Assembly (NCBI GenBank): GCA_930367215.1
Contig: OV884056.1
Location: forward strand, 120,402,053 to 120,466,052
DNA: 64,000 nucleotides
Source of the DNA: Pollenia angustigena
Lineage: Eukaryota; Arthropoda; Insecta; Diptera; Polleniidae
Direction: 5' to 3'
Part shown: positions 11,840 through 22,980 of the stretch, one piece after another
How the letters are laid out: each line of letters starts with the position of its first letter
Position numbering within the stretch: position 1 is the stretch's first letter
The notes under the pieces: model-generated
The model's database searches: none
What the model was told of the DNA's origin: nothing
The model's input: only the letters and a program-made list of their open reading frames with translations
Program-made: the position numbers and the translations under genes

Positions 11840-12458
11840 CTAGCATTTAACCCGCTACTTCGTTAGCGTCTCCTTTTTCTTCGTGGACATATTTTTATGC
11901 CAAAAATTTTTCTAGGTTTTAACTTGCGCATAGGTTGATATTCACACAGGAATTTGTACCTATAATATTGTGTTTCTAAGTTCAATATTATAGAAAATTC
12001 AAAAAGTACCACTCGTAGGACACAAAAGCAAATGAAAGAAAGTTAATTTCCAGTTTTATCCTTTTTGATACTTTTTCTCCCCATTTATGTATCAAAAATT
12101 TCAGTGTTGTTGTGGGAGCCCATAATTTATTACATGTATGTCATAGTATGAAGAAAATGTTTTGGTTTAAAAGATAGATGGCATGAAAAAAAGGTTCCAA
12201 AATATGTAGAGGTCGTACGCGCTTACTCCCCAAAAGGACCAAATTTCAAAAAAGTACCAGGCACTTGTCTTCTTATTTTTTGTAATGAACAACAATAAAT
12301 GTTGAATTTTTTTGGATCTCTTTAATTTTGGATTTTTGTGGTTAGCGGGATCGATTTGGCGAGTGGCCAATCTCCGGTCCAAAAGACAGCTTTTTTGCTA
12401 CAGGAGTTTAGGTTATGCGATGATGAATCAGTCAGTTACTTTACAAATTTATATTATA

Positions 12459-13140
12459 CTAGCTGACCCGACAGACGTTGTCCTGTCCAAATTAGGAAAA
12501 ATGTGCGTTCGATTTTAAAAATCCGTTAAAAAGATACGAATATTTGAAAGAAAAATTAGTCAAATGGATGGAGTCGTTTTTCGATTTTAGGTAATTCGAA
12601 AAAAGTGGGCGTTAAAGTGCGCGGGGCAAAATTTTCTTTCCGTAAAAACCTAAGTTGGACCATGGCGATGATTTTAAAGAAAAAATCGTCCAAATCGGTC
12701 AAGCCGTTCTCAAGTTATGCGCTTAATAGAAAAACTGGGCGTAAAAGTAGGCGTGGTAAGTTTTTCTTTCGATGAAAACGTGAAATGGATTAATACGAAC
12801 ATTTAAAAGAAAAATTAGTCAAATCGATGGAACCGTTTTTTGATTTTAGGTAAATCAAAAAAAGGGGCGGGGCAAAATTGTCTTTTCGTATAAATCAAAG
12901 TTGGACCATTGTGATAATTTTAAAGAAAAAAATCGTCACAATTATAAAGATGTCATTGGTGGTGCAATATGAAAATTGGATTTTGCCACGCCACTCCGCC
13001 CGCAGACCGAAAATCACAAATCAGACTTCACAGTGTTATATTCTGAAGATTCCCTTAAAAGTTGATCAAAATCGGCCCAGCCGTTTTGCAGTCCATACGT
13101 TACATACATACATACATCCTATTTTATATATACATATAGA
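12459..13140 (-). mobile_element. Complete short Helitron
   Basis: On the minus strand it starts A|TCTATATGTATATATAA, continues with AAAACGGCTGGGCCGATTTT, and ends AACGTCTGTCGGGTCAGCTAG|T. These ends and phrases are typical of fly Helitrons. Length 682 bp, non-coding. It sits precisely beside a 5' end of the surrounding Helitron family, a common landing place for these elements. Confidence 0.75.
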
Positions 13141-13839
13141 TAGAAGATAGATGGAAGAAATGTTTTGAAAAAAGTAACAAAATTAGGAACGATTTTCACA
13201 CTTTAAACGTATGAATTTCAAAAAAGGTCCAAATCTGTTTTGTATTTCTTAGATAAGCTAAAAATGTTATACAATATTTATTTACCCTTTTACACCCCAA
13301 AAAGGCCGTACCTCAAAAAAGTACTAGACACCTGTCCGTTTATTTTTTTAATGAACAATAATTACTTTAAAATTTTTTGTACCTCTTTTTGTTTAGGAGA
13401 TATAAGGTTAGCGAACTTTTCTAATGAACAACAATAAGTGCTGATGTTTTTTAACTCTTTTAGTTTAGGAGGTTCGAGGGATCGATATACATAGGTACAA
13501 TTTTCAACCCTTAAACGTTCGAATTTCGAAAAAGTACCAAATTTGCATTTGTATTTTTTAGAACAGTTCCAAATGTTATATAATTTTTATTTCTATACGT
13601 ATTGGTTTAAAAGCTAGATGATGAAAAAAGTTCCAAAATACAGGTTTTATCCGTTTACTACCTAAAACTACCGAATTTCGTAAAAGTACCAGACACCAAT
13701 TTGCTTTTTTATTTAATGCACAAAAATAAATATTAAATTAAAAAAAGTACCAGTTTATTTTAAAAAAAGACCAGTTATATAACGAAAAAGAAGCAAAAAA
13801 TCCCTCTCACAGATTCCCATTCACTCAGGAACTTGCATG

Positions 13840-14760
13840 TTTAATTTTATGTTTCTAGGTACAATACTAACGGAAATTCAAAAAGTACCAGTTAAAGAAC
13901 AAAGAAGTACCAAAAACTTCCCTCTTATAGATTCTTATCCACTTAGGGAATTGCATCTTGAATTTTATGTTTCTAAGTCCAATAATAACGGATATTCAAA
14001 AAGTACCAGTTTAATAACTACAAAGTACCAATAAGCACTTTTAGAGATTTTAATTCACTCAGGACCATGCAGGTTTAATTTTATTATCATTAGACCAACA
14101 TAAGCGAAAATTTAAAAAAGTTCCAGTTAAAAAACGAAAAATTACCAAAACAGATTGTCATTCACTCAAGACCTTGCATGTTTAATTGTATGTTTCTGGG
14201 TCCAATACTAACGGAAATTCAAAAAGTACCAGCTAACGAATAAAAAATTACCAATAAGATCCCACTAAAAGATAATCATTTACACAGGATCGTGCATGTT
14301 AAATTTTTTGTTTTTAGGTCCAATACTGACGGAATTTCAAAAAGTACCAGTAAATGAAAAAAGTATCAAAAACTTCCCTCTTATAGATTCTTATCCACTC
14401 AGGACCTTGCATGTTTAATTTTATCTTTCTAGGTCCAATAACAACGGAAATTCAAAAAGTACCAGTCAAAGATTAAAAAAGTACCACAAAGTTCACTCTT
14501 ATAGATTTTCATCCACCCAGGACATTGCATATTGAATTTAATGTTTCTAGGTCCAATACTAACAGAAATTCAAAAATTACCAGTTTATGAACAAAATAGT
14601 ACCAAAAAGTTCCGTTATAGATTCTTATCCACTCAGGACATTGCATGTTGAATCTAATGTTTTTAGGTTCAACATAAACGATAATTTAATAAATAGAACC
14701 AAAAAGCCAAAGAAAAATATCAAATTTCCTGTATTTCCTTTTTTTGGTAATATTTTTCCC
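13840..14760. repeat. ~117-bp tandem array (about 8 units)
   Basis: The unit contains TTTCTAGGTCCAATACTAA, then GGAAATTCAAAAAGTACCAG, then ACTCAGGACCTTGCATG. The phrase around TTTCTAGGTCCAATA recurs near 13850, 13968, 14083, 14191, 14310, 14425, 14545 and 14660. The array recurs at about 26077-26990 in the duplicated block, with small indels between copies. Confidence 0.8.
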
Positions 14761-15298
14761 CCCATTAAAGTATCAAAAATTTCAGTATTGTGGTTGGGGC
14801 CCATTATTTAGTACGAGTATGTTAATGAATGGAGAAAAATATTTTGTAAAAAAAGTACCAAAAATAGCGACGATTTTCCCTTAAATGTTCGAATTTTGAA
14901 AAAGTACCAAATTACTATTCGTATTTTTTGATAGGTTTCGAATGTGGTATAAAAGATAGATGGGGTGTCAAAAAAGTACAAAATTCAGGTTTTACCCGTT
15001 TACTCCCTAATAGGGCCAAATTTCAAAAAAGTACCAGACACCAGTCCGCTTATTTTTCTAAAGAACAACGATAAGTATTACATTTTTTATATCTCTTTTA
15101 GTTTTGGAGATATAAGGTTACCGCCTTTTGCCGTTTTTACCCCCTAAACAATCGAATTTCCAAATATCTCATCTCAGTGGATCGACTTGGGGAGTCACCA
15201 ATCTCTGGTCCACATTTCAAGTGCTTAGCTTCAGGCGTTTAGGATGTGCGATGATGAATCAGTGAGTCAGTCAGTAACGTTACAATTTTATATATCGA

Positions 15299-15770
15299 TT
15301 GTTTCTTAAAAGTTATTGAGTGCCCCTACATCGATGAAACTTGGCAGAAATATGTGTTATTGTCATAGGCAGGTAAACCTTAAAAATAAATAAAAATCGG
15401 ACCAAGCAGGAAAAAGTTAACCCTAGAAGAACTTCAATTTCTTTTTAAAGTTTAGCGATACTTTTGTTTGGCAAATGCAACTTTTAACGTCGGCGAATTT
15501 TAAAAAACCTAAAATTAGACCCAGGAGATCGTAAAATTACACTTTTCGCCCTCGCCCCCTTTTGTGGCCGGTTACATAAAATAATATTTAAAAAAAATAA
15601 AAATATTAAAAGAAATAGATTACTAACGCCTTAATACTGTAAAAATTAATTTTTTTAACTTTTATAGGCAGGGGGAAGTATCCCTCTAAACCCACCCCGG
15701 AAAGAACCTGTAAAAAAAAATTTTATTTTTTTGCTAATATCCAAAAAAATATTCATGATGATGATGAGTG
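15299..15770. other. Non-coding stretch downstream of the transposase-like fragment
   Basis: No gene seen. The phrase around 15320-15440 (CCTACATCGATGAAACTTGG, then AAATCGGACCAAGC) resembles Helitron-type leader phrases. Repeated almost exactly at 27527-27998. Confidence 0.4.
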
Positions 15771-16239
15771 TCATGGTTCTTCTTCGTCTGTTTCTTCAAA
15801 ATCCTCTTCCGAATCTAAATTCTCTTCAGAGCCAAGTACAGGTGGAAGCATAAAAGAAATTGCTTCTTTCGTAAAGGGTAATGACTTTTTTACAGTTGGT
15901 CTTATGCTAGTAATCAGTGGGTTAGAACTGAGCAAAACTCTATTAAAAATATCTTTGTTACACTGAGCCCTCGAAAACTTTCTAGCAAAATTCTGCCTGT
16001 AAAGCCGAAAATTTTTATTTCGTGCCTCAGACGCTTCTTCTGATAATAGCCCGATAGGCAACAAAACCTCGCTCATTACAGTTGCACCATGTATTTAAAT
16101 CTTGTGCATTGTAGGTTTTATAGGATGCCAGGGATAAAGAGAAACGTAAAGTTTTGCAGTGTCTGAGCAATAATTGGCAAACTCGTGCAAATGGATTTTG
16201 TGACCACTTGCCACAAAAGGTACATTTATTTTGCTCCAT
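15771..16239 (-). pseudogene. Transposon-encoded protein, C-terminal fragment (copy A)
   Basis: Two overlapping minus-strand frames describe one broken gene. The informative part (15771-16090) reads IHGATVMSEVLLPIGLLSEE, then a long conserved run containing EARNKNF, YRQNFARKFSR and LLSSNPLITSIRP, and finishes with an acidic tail. I recognise the pattern 'HG...LPIG.LSEEA.EARNK..R.YR..FARK.SR' from uncharacterised insect proteins of transposon origin; the superfamily is not known to me. Upstream in this frame there is a stop at about 16098, so the N-terminal part is lost or frameshifted. The upstream frame (16027-16239) has several Cys residues but its reality is doubtful. Confidence 0.55.
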
Positions 16240-16361
16240 GAAATAACGTCATTTAGCTGGCGCACATGTGGTTAAAACCCGTTACTTACTGTTTCGCACA
16301 TTCCATTTTTTACACAGGTAATATAAGTCTTAGATGTAATAATTTAAATAAAAAACATCTT

Positions 16362-16862
16362 CAGCCGTATTCATAATGAAAATTTGGCATGAAGTTAGCA
16401 AAAAGTTTATTCATAATACACTAACCAAACTCTGGCTTACGATTTACTAAACACTTGTTAACGAGCTGCCAAACGTTTGCCAACTTGTGAAAAACAGCCA
16501 TTTAATGTTAAACAATTTTGTTGGTTTTTTTTTTAATAACTGTTTTTTTAATTAACTGTCTTTTACTTAATTTATTTTAATTTTAAAAACTTTTTAAAAT
16601 TTTTATATGTGAAGCGAAAAACAAAAAAAGGAAAAATGAGAAATTCACCGATGATTAATGCAAAACGTGTTGCATTTTTGAGTAATACAATGTGGCATCA
16701 TTAAAATTCCGAGTTGATTTATTCATAGTTGGCAGATGGAGAAAAGTTCGTTATGAATTAACTTTGTGCCAACAAGCTGCTAAGCTTAATCGGCATTCTA
16801 GTTAGCAGCTCGTTGTACGTAGTGTACAAACTGTGGCTAACTTTTTGTTATGTATACGGCTG
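16362..16862. mobile_element. MITE with CAGCCGTATTCATAA-type ends (copy A)
   Basis: Starts CAGCCGTATTCATAATG and ends with GTTATGTATACGGCTG; 501 bp with further inverted similarity inside (GTTAGCAAAAAG / CTAACTTTTTG). The ends resemble those of the 116-bp MITE at 39051-39166. No clear target duplication. Confidence 0.7.
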
Positions 16863-16867
16863 CTAGT

Positions 16868-17090
16868 ATATAAATTAGATATTCGAGCTTAAGGTCTTAT
16901 TATTTTTGTAAATTTATTGTTAAATTTGTTTATAAAAAAATTGTTAATTTTTGTTAAAAATAAAAAAAAAAAACCCTGAAGATGGCACTCAAAGGAAGTG
17001 CCGAAATATTGGTTTTCAAATAAATTTATAAGAAAAAGTTTTTTATATATAAAATAATAAGACCTTAAGCTCGAATATTTGATTTATATA
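16868..17090. repeat. Fold-back repeat around a hammerhead-like core (copy A)
   Basis: Arms 16868-16907 and 17051-17090 share ATTCGAGCTTAAGGTCTTAT in inverted orientation. The loop includes an A-rich run and the phrase CCTGAAGATGGCAC...GTGCCGAAA. The whole unit recurs at about 29097-29319. Origin unknown; a retroelement 3' end is possible. Confidence 0.65.
16976..17006 (+). other. Hammerhead-ribozyme-like core, incomplete
   Basis: CTGAAGA (16976-16982), a 5-bp stem GGCAC/GTGCC and then GAAA reproduce the CUGANGA - stem II - GAAA half of a hammerhead ribozyme. I could not find a convincing stem III and NUH cleavage triplet, so self-cleavage is not supported from sequence alone. Hammerhead motifs are known in Penelope-like elements and retrozymes; the link here is only suggestive. 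Confidence 0.3.
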
Positions 17091-17521
17091 TTAAAATAAT
17101 AAAGGTCGAATAAAATACATTTTATATATAAAAAACATCTACGTACAACCAAAACATTTTATAGCTGACGAAAGGGTCTCTTTTATTTTGCTCCATAAAA
17201 TAACGTCATTTAGCTGGCATACAGGTGGTTAAAAACCGTTACTTACTGTTTCGCACATTCCATTTTTACACAGGTAATATTAGTCTTAGATGTAATAATT
17301 TCAATAAAAAAAATCTACGTACAACCAAAACATTTTAAAAGAAAAGTAGAGATTTCAAATTTTATCGTGATGTTAAAGATTTTAATTGATACAACAAAAC
17401 TCACTTTCAAAAACCTTTAATTTAAAAAAAAAAAGAAAGTTAAAAAATCGCTTTTTTTAATTTCGAACAAATTTTTTTATCATAAAAATTTCTGATAAAG
17501 TTTTTCTAAAAAATGTTAATA
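17091..17521. other. Non-coding stretch with an internal direct repeat
   Basis: A segment around 17185-17300 (from TTATTTTGCTCC to the poly-A-rich stretch) repeats, in the same orientation, the sequence at about 16228-16350, including the phrases TTACTTACTGTTTCGCACA and ACAGGTAATAT.AGTCTTAG. No gene. Confidence 0.55.
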
Positions 17522-18584
17522 CCCTGCAAACAAATGGAAGATATCCCCTAATGCAATAGTTTAGCAATATCCCCAAATTGTCTTCTAAAAGAAAATCATC
17601 AAAGTAAGTTTTTATTTTCTTCCTTTTATAATTTTCAAGAAAATTACGCAAAATAAACAGAATAAAAATTAAATTATAATGTACGTCATAAATTAAAAAA
17701 TAAAAATCAAGCAAATTATAACATCTAAGTAATTAGTTCACAAAATATTCTGCAAATGGTAAATATTTAAATTCAATAAATCTGTTAAATATTAATATGT
17801 TTCCTTTTCAATATAGTCAAGATATTTCTCAACCCTGGATGCTATTTTAAAGAAGTGGTAGGGTTTTTTCTCAAAAATATGGTGGAAGCCATGGTGGAAT
17901 AAGTAGGTGGCATCGTTACGGCAACAAATACAACATTGCAATAAAAATGGAAATTATATCACCGTTTACTTCAAAAAGTACTTTAAACAAAAATCAAAGC
18001 GTGCCGCTGAACGTAATGAAATAAATACATTTTTAGCCAATTTTTATTTAATTATGGTCAATATCTTATTTATTTTAATTTAAAATTATCAAAAACTTTA
18101 ATAAAATACAAAAATTACAGCACAAAACTGGACTTTTTGAAAACATAAACAAAACTTTGACATAAACCTAGACAAACAATGCAAGAGCAAAAAATTGTCA
18201 TCTGGCGTACTGCTGCCACCTGTTTATTCCACCATGGTGGAAACAAAATATTTATGTATATTATTTTATTTTGCTTTAATTATTCAATAATAAATAAAAA
18301 GATGTGCTTCTTTGTACGTAAATGACAATTTTTTAAAACGCAAAATCTTTTTTTTATCATCCCAATGATATTTTGGAGATATCTTCATATTTTCTATTAA
18401 GTGGTTATCTGGCGATATTACTAGATAATCATCTAGAAGTATCGCTTTCGTATTGCTGAGAAGTATTGCCATCGAGACACGTTTCTTCCCGAAGGAAGTA
18501 TCTTCCGCAATACGAAATCGATTATTGCCGAAATGCTGGCAATACGTTTGGCAATACATGAGGTGTATTTCTGTGTTTGCTGGG
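17522..18584. mobile_element. TIR element with CCCNGCAAACA ends (copy A)
   Basis: Starts CCCTGCAAACAAATGG and ends with GTGTTTGCTGGG, flanked by TA on both sides (17520-17521 and 18585-18586). Subterminal parts contain repeated GATATC, TATTGC and 'ATCGC' motifs. Length 1063 bp including a nested 347-bp MITE. A copy in direct orientation lies at 29751-30813 and a disrupted inverted copy at 22330-25999. No coding capacity. Confidence 0.7.
17888..18234. mobile_element. MITE nested in the CCCNGCAAACA element (copy A)
   Basis: Inverted ends centred on TGGTGGAATAA...AGGTGGCA (left) and its complement (right), with TGGTGGAA present on both sides (17880-17887 and 18235-18242). The inverted copy of the host element reads ATATGGTGGAAACTAC without interruption near 25568-25583, which gives the empty site. 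The 8-bp duplication suits hAT-type mobilisation; the exact left end is uncertain by a few bases. Also at 30117-30463. Confidence 0.65.
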
Positions 18585-18825
18585 TATAGTCTTTCACAGA
18601 AAAAAAATCAATGTTAAATCTTTATTCGTTTACTCACAAAAAAATATATTGTAAACCTCCCAAAACCGTTAAAAGTCAATGAACACGCATGCAATTTAAT
18701 CAACTTTCCTGACTTTAACACAAAAAAATGACTTGATCACTATACGGTGCAGTACTTTGTTGTCTTTTTAATTTAATTTCTTAAATTTAATTTTTTGCCT
18801 AATGTCCGGCTAGATTGGCAAAAAA

Positions 18826-19431
18826 ACCCCTTTGTGCGACGTGAAAGTTTTTCTTAGCTATCGTCAAATATCTGAGCAACAACTTCTTCAAAACGACTTG
18901 AATTCTTTTTACACGTGGTGCAATGTAAATCTTATGCAACTTAATCTAAAAAATGTAAATACATGTGTTTTGTTAAAAAGAGTCCAATACCTGCATGCTA
19001 CTTTTTTGAAAGGTATCAGTTGGAGTCGGTGGATAATTTCTTAGATCTTGGAATTCTGCGTGACTCGAAACTAAATTTCATCGCACATATAACAATGACA
19101 GCTAATAAAAGCAGAGACATGATCGGGTCTGTTAAACGTTGGGCTAAAGAGTTTAAGGATCCATATGTTACGAAAAGTCTGTATACTTTCCTTGTAAGAT
19201 CTGTATTGAAGTATGGATCTGTAATATGGGACCCTATATATAATAAATATTCCGACCAAAATGAATCAGACCAAAACCAGTTTCTCACTTTTTGTCTGCG
19301 TGGGTTGAACTTTAACCAATGGAATATGTCGTCTTAATCTGCAAGTCTAGCCCTCATCAAGCTGCCAACTCTAAAGAGCCGTAGAACTGTGATGAACTTC
19401 TCGTTTATATATAACATAATTGCTGGCGATG
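18826..19431 (+). pseudogene. LINE reverse transcriptase, thumb and C-terminal fragment
   Basis: Two overlapping plus frames (18832-19044, 18963-19337) and a third piece (19338-19431) together resemble the C-terminal part of an LINE RT: the NLMQLNLKK and LDLGILRDSKLNF (cf. 'YLGV..D..L.F') segments, then LKYGSVIWDPIYNKYSDQ (cf. 'YGS.VW.P'), then a final LALIKLPTLKSRR segment. At least two frameshifts are needed. The gene is cut at 19431 by the Transib-like element, whose left target duplication would be CGATG. The 5' half of this fragment is part of the segmental duplication. Confidence 0.75.
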
Positions 19432-19880
19432 CACAGTGCTATGGCCCATAGACATAAATAAAAAAAAACAAGTCTTATATTGTACTTAAAAATGAACAGA
19501 TCGATAGATAATAAAATAATTCAAATGAATTTTGAAGAATTTTTAAGATTTAACTCCTTTTGGCGGAGCTAGAGGGCGCCAAACTTTGAGAATTTAAAGT
19601 AAAAATGGCTAAACAACTACTTGAGTTTTACATGTTTCAGGAAAACTTTTGTAAAACTGTTGTTTTTTGAAGCACGAGATTGAAATTTTTTCTGTAGTAG
19701 TTAACTATATTTAGAACTAACTGTAAAAAAATTTTATTGAATTATTTTCTAATAAGTGTTTTTTTATTGGTTGGAAAATGGTTATTATTCACTTAAGCTC
19801 TTAAAAATTTTTAAATTTAATGGAATATTAAAAAAAAGAAAAATGTTGTCTATGGGTTTTTTTCTGTTTTCGAATATTTA

Positions 19881-20220
19881 TGGCCGTTTTCTCATTAGTC
19901 GATTATCTTTTTACCCAACCAAAAGCTGCGCATTAAAGAACTTTGGTTTTCTCAATGTCTCATTTGCTTCTATTCGGTCGCAAAACTAACCAGCACTCAT
20001 CTGCCAATTATTTATTTTCCTTTTATTTGCCGTACAGATAAATTTAATCAGCTGACTCCCAACTTTTACAATTATTTTGAGTGGTGTTGCCAACTGAAAA
20101 CAATGTTTTTTGTCGGTATATTGAGAAACCCAAAATCGTTAACGGACAGTTTATCGGTATAATAAGTTTATATTGACAATAAGTAACAGACAGTTTTTCG
20201 ATACATTGAGAAAATGGCCA
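19881..20220. mobile_element. MITE, TGGCCRTTTTCTCA family, TTA duplication
   Basis: Ends TGGCCGTTTTCTCATTAG and inverse of TGGCCATTTTCTCAATG. TTA lies on both sides (19878-19880, 20221-20223). The Transib-like copy 1 reads ATATTTAGACTG uninterrupted near 4028-4039, proving a 3-bp duplication. TTA/TAA duplications are the rule for PIF/Harbinger elements. Another copy lies at 22459-22799 in opposite orientation. Confidence 0.85.
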
Positions 20221-20712
20221 TTAGACTGTTTTCTAATAACTACAAGAAAAAGAATTGAAAAAATTTTACCACAACTTGAACAAAAATTTTTTTAATGGCT
20301 ATTTTTATGATTTTTGATCAAATTTTCATAGTTTTCAGAAGTTTAAAAGACAATAAACTACAAATACACACTGTGAAATATCTATAAAATATTGTTTGTG
20401 TTTGTCTGCATTTTACGGCATAAGAGGGCGCTAAAATCACAAATGCCCTTGGTTTTTTATTGTTTCTAGAAAATAATTGTAAAAAATTCATTTTCTGGAT
20501 AACGAGATTCAAATTTTTTTCTGTAACAGCTAACTTATTCTAAGCCAACTATATAAATAATTTTTAGGTGCATTAATCTCCTATACATATTTTAAAATGG
20601 TTTGAAAAATGCTTATTATTTACTTAAGCTCTAAAAATTTCTTAACTTGGATGGAATATTAAAAAAAAAAGAAAAATATCGTCTATGGGTTTTTTCTGTT
20701 TTCGAACATTTA

Positions 20713-20931
20713 GGCCCGTTTTCACAACTTACCGATAGCTTAAAATAGACTTTAACCGGCCTTATAAAAAGTGTTCCATTATTAAAACTTGACTTTAACC
20801 TAAACTGAGCGATATAGTAGATTGAGGTTCATCATACCTGGTAGGTTAAAGTAAAGTTGTTATAATGAAACTCTTTTTATAAGGCCAATTAAATCCTACC
20901 TTTAGCTATCGGTAAGTTGTGAAAACGGGCC
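20713..20931. mobile_element. MITE, GGCCCGTTTTCACAAC family, TTA duplication
   Basis: Ends GGCCCGTTTTCACAACTTAC and its complement; TTA on both sides (20710-20712, 20932-20934). Length 219 bp, nearly palindromic (a further inverted pair surrounds TTTAACC motifs). The uninterrupted site is ATATTTAGACTG in the first Transib-like copy (near 4567-4578). Consistent with PIF/Harbinger-type movement. Confidence 0.85.
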
Positions 20932-21861
20932 TTAGACTGTTTTCTACTTACTAAAAGAAAACAATTTAAAAAATTTTACCGCAATTTGAAAAAAATTGCT
21001 TTTTCGTTATTTTTTTTTAAATTTTCATAGATTGAATTAGTTTAAAAAATGAACTAGGAACATAATAAGAAATAAATCGAAATATATATATAGCTATACT
21101 ATTGAATTAGATAAATTGACAAGATAAATTAAAAAAATTAGTATAAAAGTTGTGTCTATTTATTTTAGTCGCTACAAGAAGACGCTAAATTCACAGATGA
21201 CGTTGGTTTTTCATCGTTTAAAGAATGATTAGTGCCGTTATTTTTTATTTAAATTGAAGAATTACAAAATATGAACATATGTCAATAATAAATTAATTAG
21301 TTAAAAAGAAAATAAATTATGAAAATAATAAAAAATAATTCCAAATAATTCGTTAGATCGGCTCAGAATCACTATCTGAGTCGTTCTAACGATGTCCGTT
21401 CTGCCGGCTGGCTATCTATGCAACCTTGTGCATAGAGATCGCCAATTCGGAGACAATTTAATGAAATTTGTCACAGAGGTTCTGACTGGTACAAGGACCA
21501 AGCCTATTGAGAATGGAACGAATCGTTCCATAATTTTACAAAAACCATCTTATTACCAAACCAAACTAATTTTATTGCAATCAAAATCAGCTTATCAAAT
21601 TTTATTGCAATCTTTCTATTTTTGAACATAGCTCACATACAAATCATTCTCCCGAAAATAGCTTTTAATGCCAGCTTCCTTAAAAATATTGGTATTTACA
21701 TACAAATTGGCGACGATAACTTTTACGATAGCTACTATGTCATGACAAAATTTTGTCCAGGTAGGTCCAAATAAACCATAGGTTCCATATAAACCCTCAT
21801 CCAAAAAACTCATATATGTAGATGAAGATATCTAAATAATATTCGGCAGAAAGAACTTTTA

Positions 21862-22329
21862 AATGAATCAGTGCACCGGACTATGTAGACAGCGTTACCC
21901 TTCAAAATTTTCAAGAAGGGGCACAAAAAGGGGATTTTCCAAAAAAGTGTCACAAAAAGGGGTATTCTGAGAAAAAAAGGGGCAACTTTAAAAACTGGAA
22001 AATTTTCAGAAAAAAAAGTATGTACTTATCAAATTATTTTCATCGAAAACTAATTATAACAAAAGAAAAACTTCATACTTTTAAAAAATACATTATGTAC
22101 ATATATATAAATAATACAAATTGCTTGGGGAAAACACACATACATATGTATGTATATATACACATACATATATCGTGAAAATCCATTTCTTGTTTGCATG
22201 TAAACGTTTATGAAATGTTGCATACAATAATTCATAGTACATAGTAAACATTTGGCGCTTGGATTATTTTACTTTTTTTTATCAAAAAAATTAAGTTACG
22301 AAAAAACCTCGAGGAAAACGCATATAAAA
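21862..22329. other. Non-coding AT-rich stretch
   Basis: Contains TACATATATA-type simple sequence around 22095-22170 and a run of 'AAAAAGGGG' motifs near 21915-21985. No gene or terminal repeat recognised. Confidence 0.4.
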
Positions 22330-22458
22330 CCCAGCAAACACAGAAATACATCTTATGTATTGACAAATGTATATCCTGGATGAAAATTTTTATTGCGGTA
22401 ATAATCGATTTTTTTTTTTTTTTATTTATTTGAAAAATAAGCAGTACAACAAGACTTA

Positions 22459-22799
22459 TGGCCATTTTCTCAATGTATCGACAAACTGTCTGTTACTTAA
22501 TGTCAACATAAATTTATCGGACCGATAAACTGTCCGTTAACGATTTTGGGTTTCTCAATATACCGACAAACAACAAAGTTTTCAGCTGGCAACGCCACTC
22601 AAAATACATGTAAAAGATGGGAGTCAGCTGATTGAATTTATCTGTACGGCAAATAAAAGGAAAATAAATAATTGGCAGATGAGTGCCGGTTAGCTTTGCG
22701 ATTGATTTGATTGCAAATGAGACATTGAGAAAACCAAATTTCTTTAAAGTGCAGTTTTTCGTTGGGAAAAAAGATAATCGCCTAATGAGAAAATGGCCA
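22459..22799. mobile_element. MITE, TGGCCRTTTTCTCA family, second copy
   Basis: Ends TGGCCATTTTCTCAATG and complement; TTA on both sides (22456-22458, 22800-22802). 341 bp; on the opposite strand it aligns along its full length with 19881-20220. Inserted in the 3' untranslated part of the minus-strand LINE. Confidence 0.85.
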
Positions 22800-22980
22800 T
22801 TAATCTTATTTAATAGTACTGGGGAGATAAAGGCACATTAGATTATAACATTAACAAAGGATTATCTTAAAACTAAAAACAATTTAAAAACAAATTAATT
22901 AGTTATGAGTTACAGATTTTTATACAAAAGAAAAGTAATAATTATAACAATACAAATTTTTTAGTTATGTATGTGATTTT

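Larger units (their letters stand above)
11840..15298 (-). mobile_element. Minus-strand Helitron sequence, composite
   Basis: Read on the minus strand, a 3' end (GCTAACGAAGTAGCGGG, a small hairpin, then CTAG|T) lies at 11840, and a 5' end A|TCGATATATAAAATTG followed by TTCATCATCGCACATCC lies at 15298. A second copy of the 5' region lies at 12347-12458. It is therefore either one 3.5-kb element with an internal duplication or two to three Helitrons inserted head to tail. The interior consists of AAAAAGTACCA-rich repeats and has no coding capacity. One complete Helitron is nested at 12459-13140. Confidence 0.6.
13869..19010 (+). repeat. Segmental duplication, copy A (~5.14 kb)
   Basis: Collinear and nearly identical to 26077-31241. 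The left border lies inside the ~117-bp array; the right border lies inside an LINE RT fragment, which continues here but not in the other copy. The visible differences are few: a 12-bp indel near 14145, an indel of about 10 bp near 14698, homopolymer length changes, and isolated substitutions. Its content in order is the array, a Helitron 5' end, a broken transposase-like gene, a MITE, a fold-back repeat, a TIR element holding another MITE, and an RT fragment. Confidence 0.9.
19432..21861. mobile_element. Transib-like element, copy 2, right end missing
   Basis: Begins CACAGTGCTATGGCCCATA and follows the element at 3578-6010 to about the point corresponding to 5381, where similarity stops (after ATTCGGCAGAAAGAACTTT). 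The terminal CACTGTG is absent, so it is truncated. The central segment differs from copy 1 (about 21260-21560 against 4930-5150). Two MITEs (19881-20220 and 20713-20931) are inserted that copy 1 lacks. Confidence 0.75.

Noticed and set aside
13840..14760. CRISPR-like spacing of repeats
   Set aside because: The ~117-bp units are contiguous and diverged, without unique spacers, in a eukaryotic Helitron setting.
16976..17030. Complete hammerhead ribozyme
   Set aside because: The core half is present, but I found no stem III closing on a NUH triplet; kept only as a low-confidence core.
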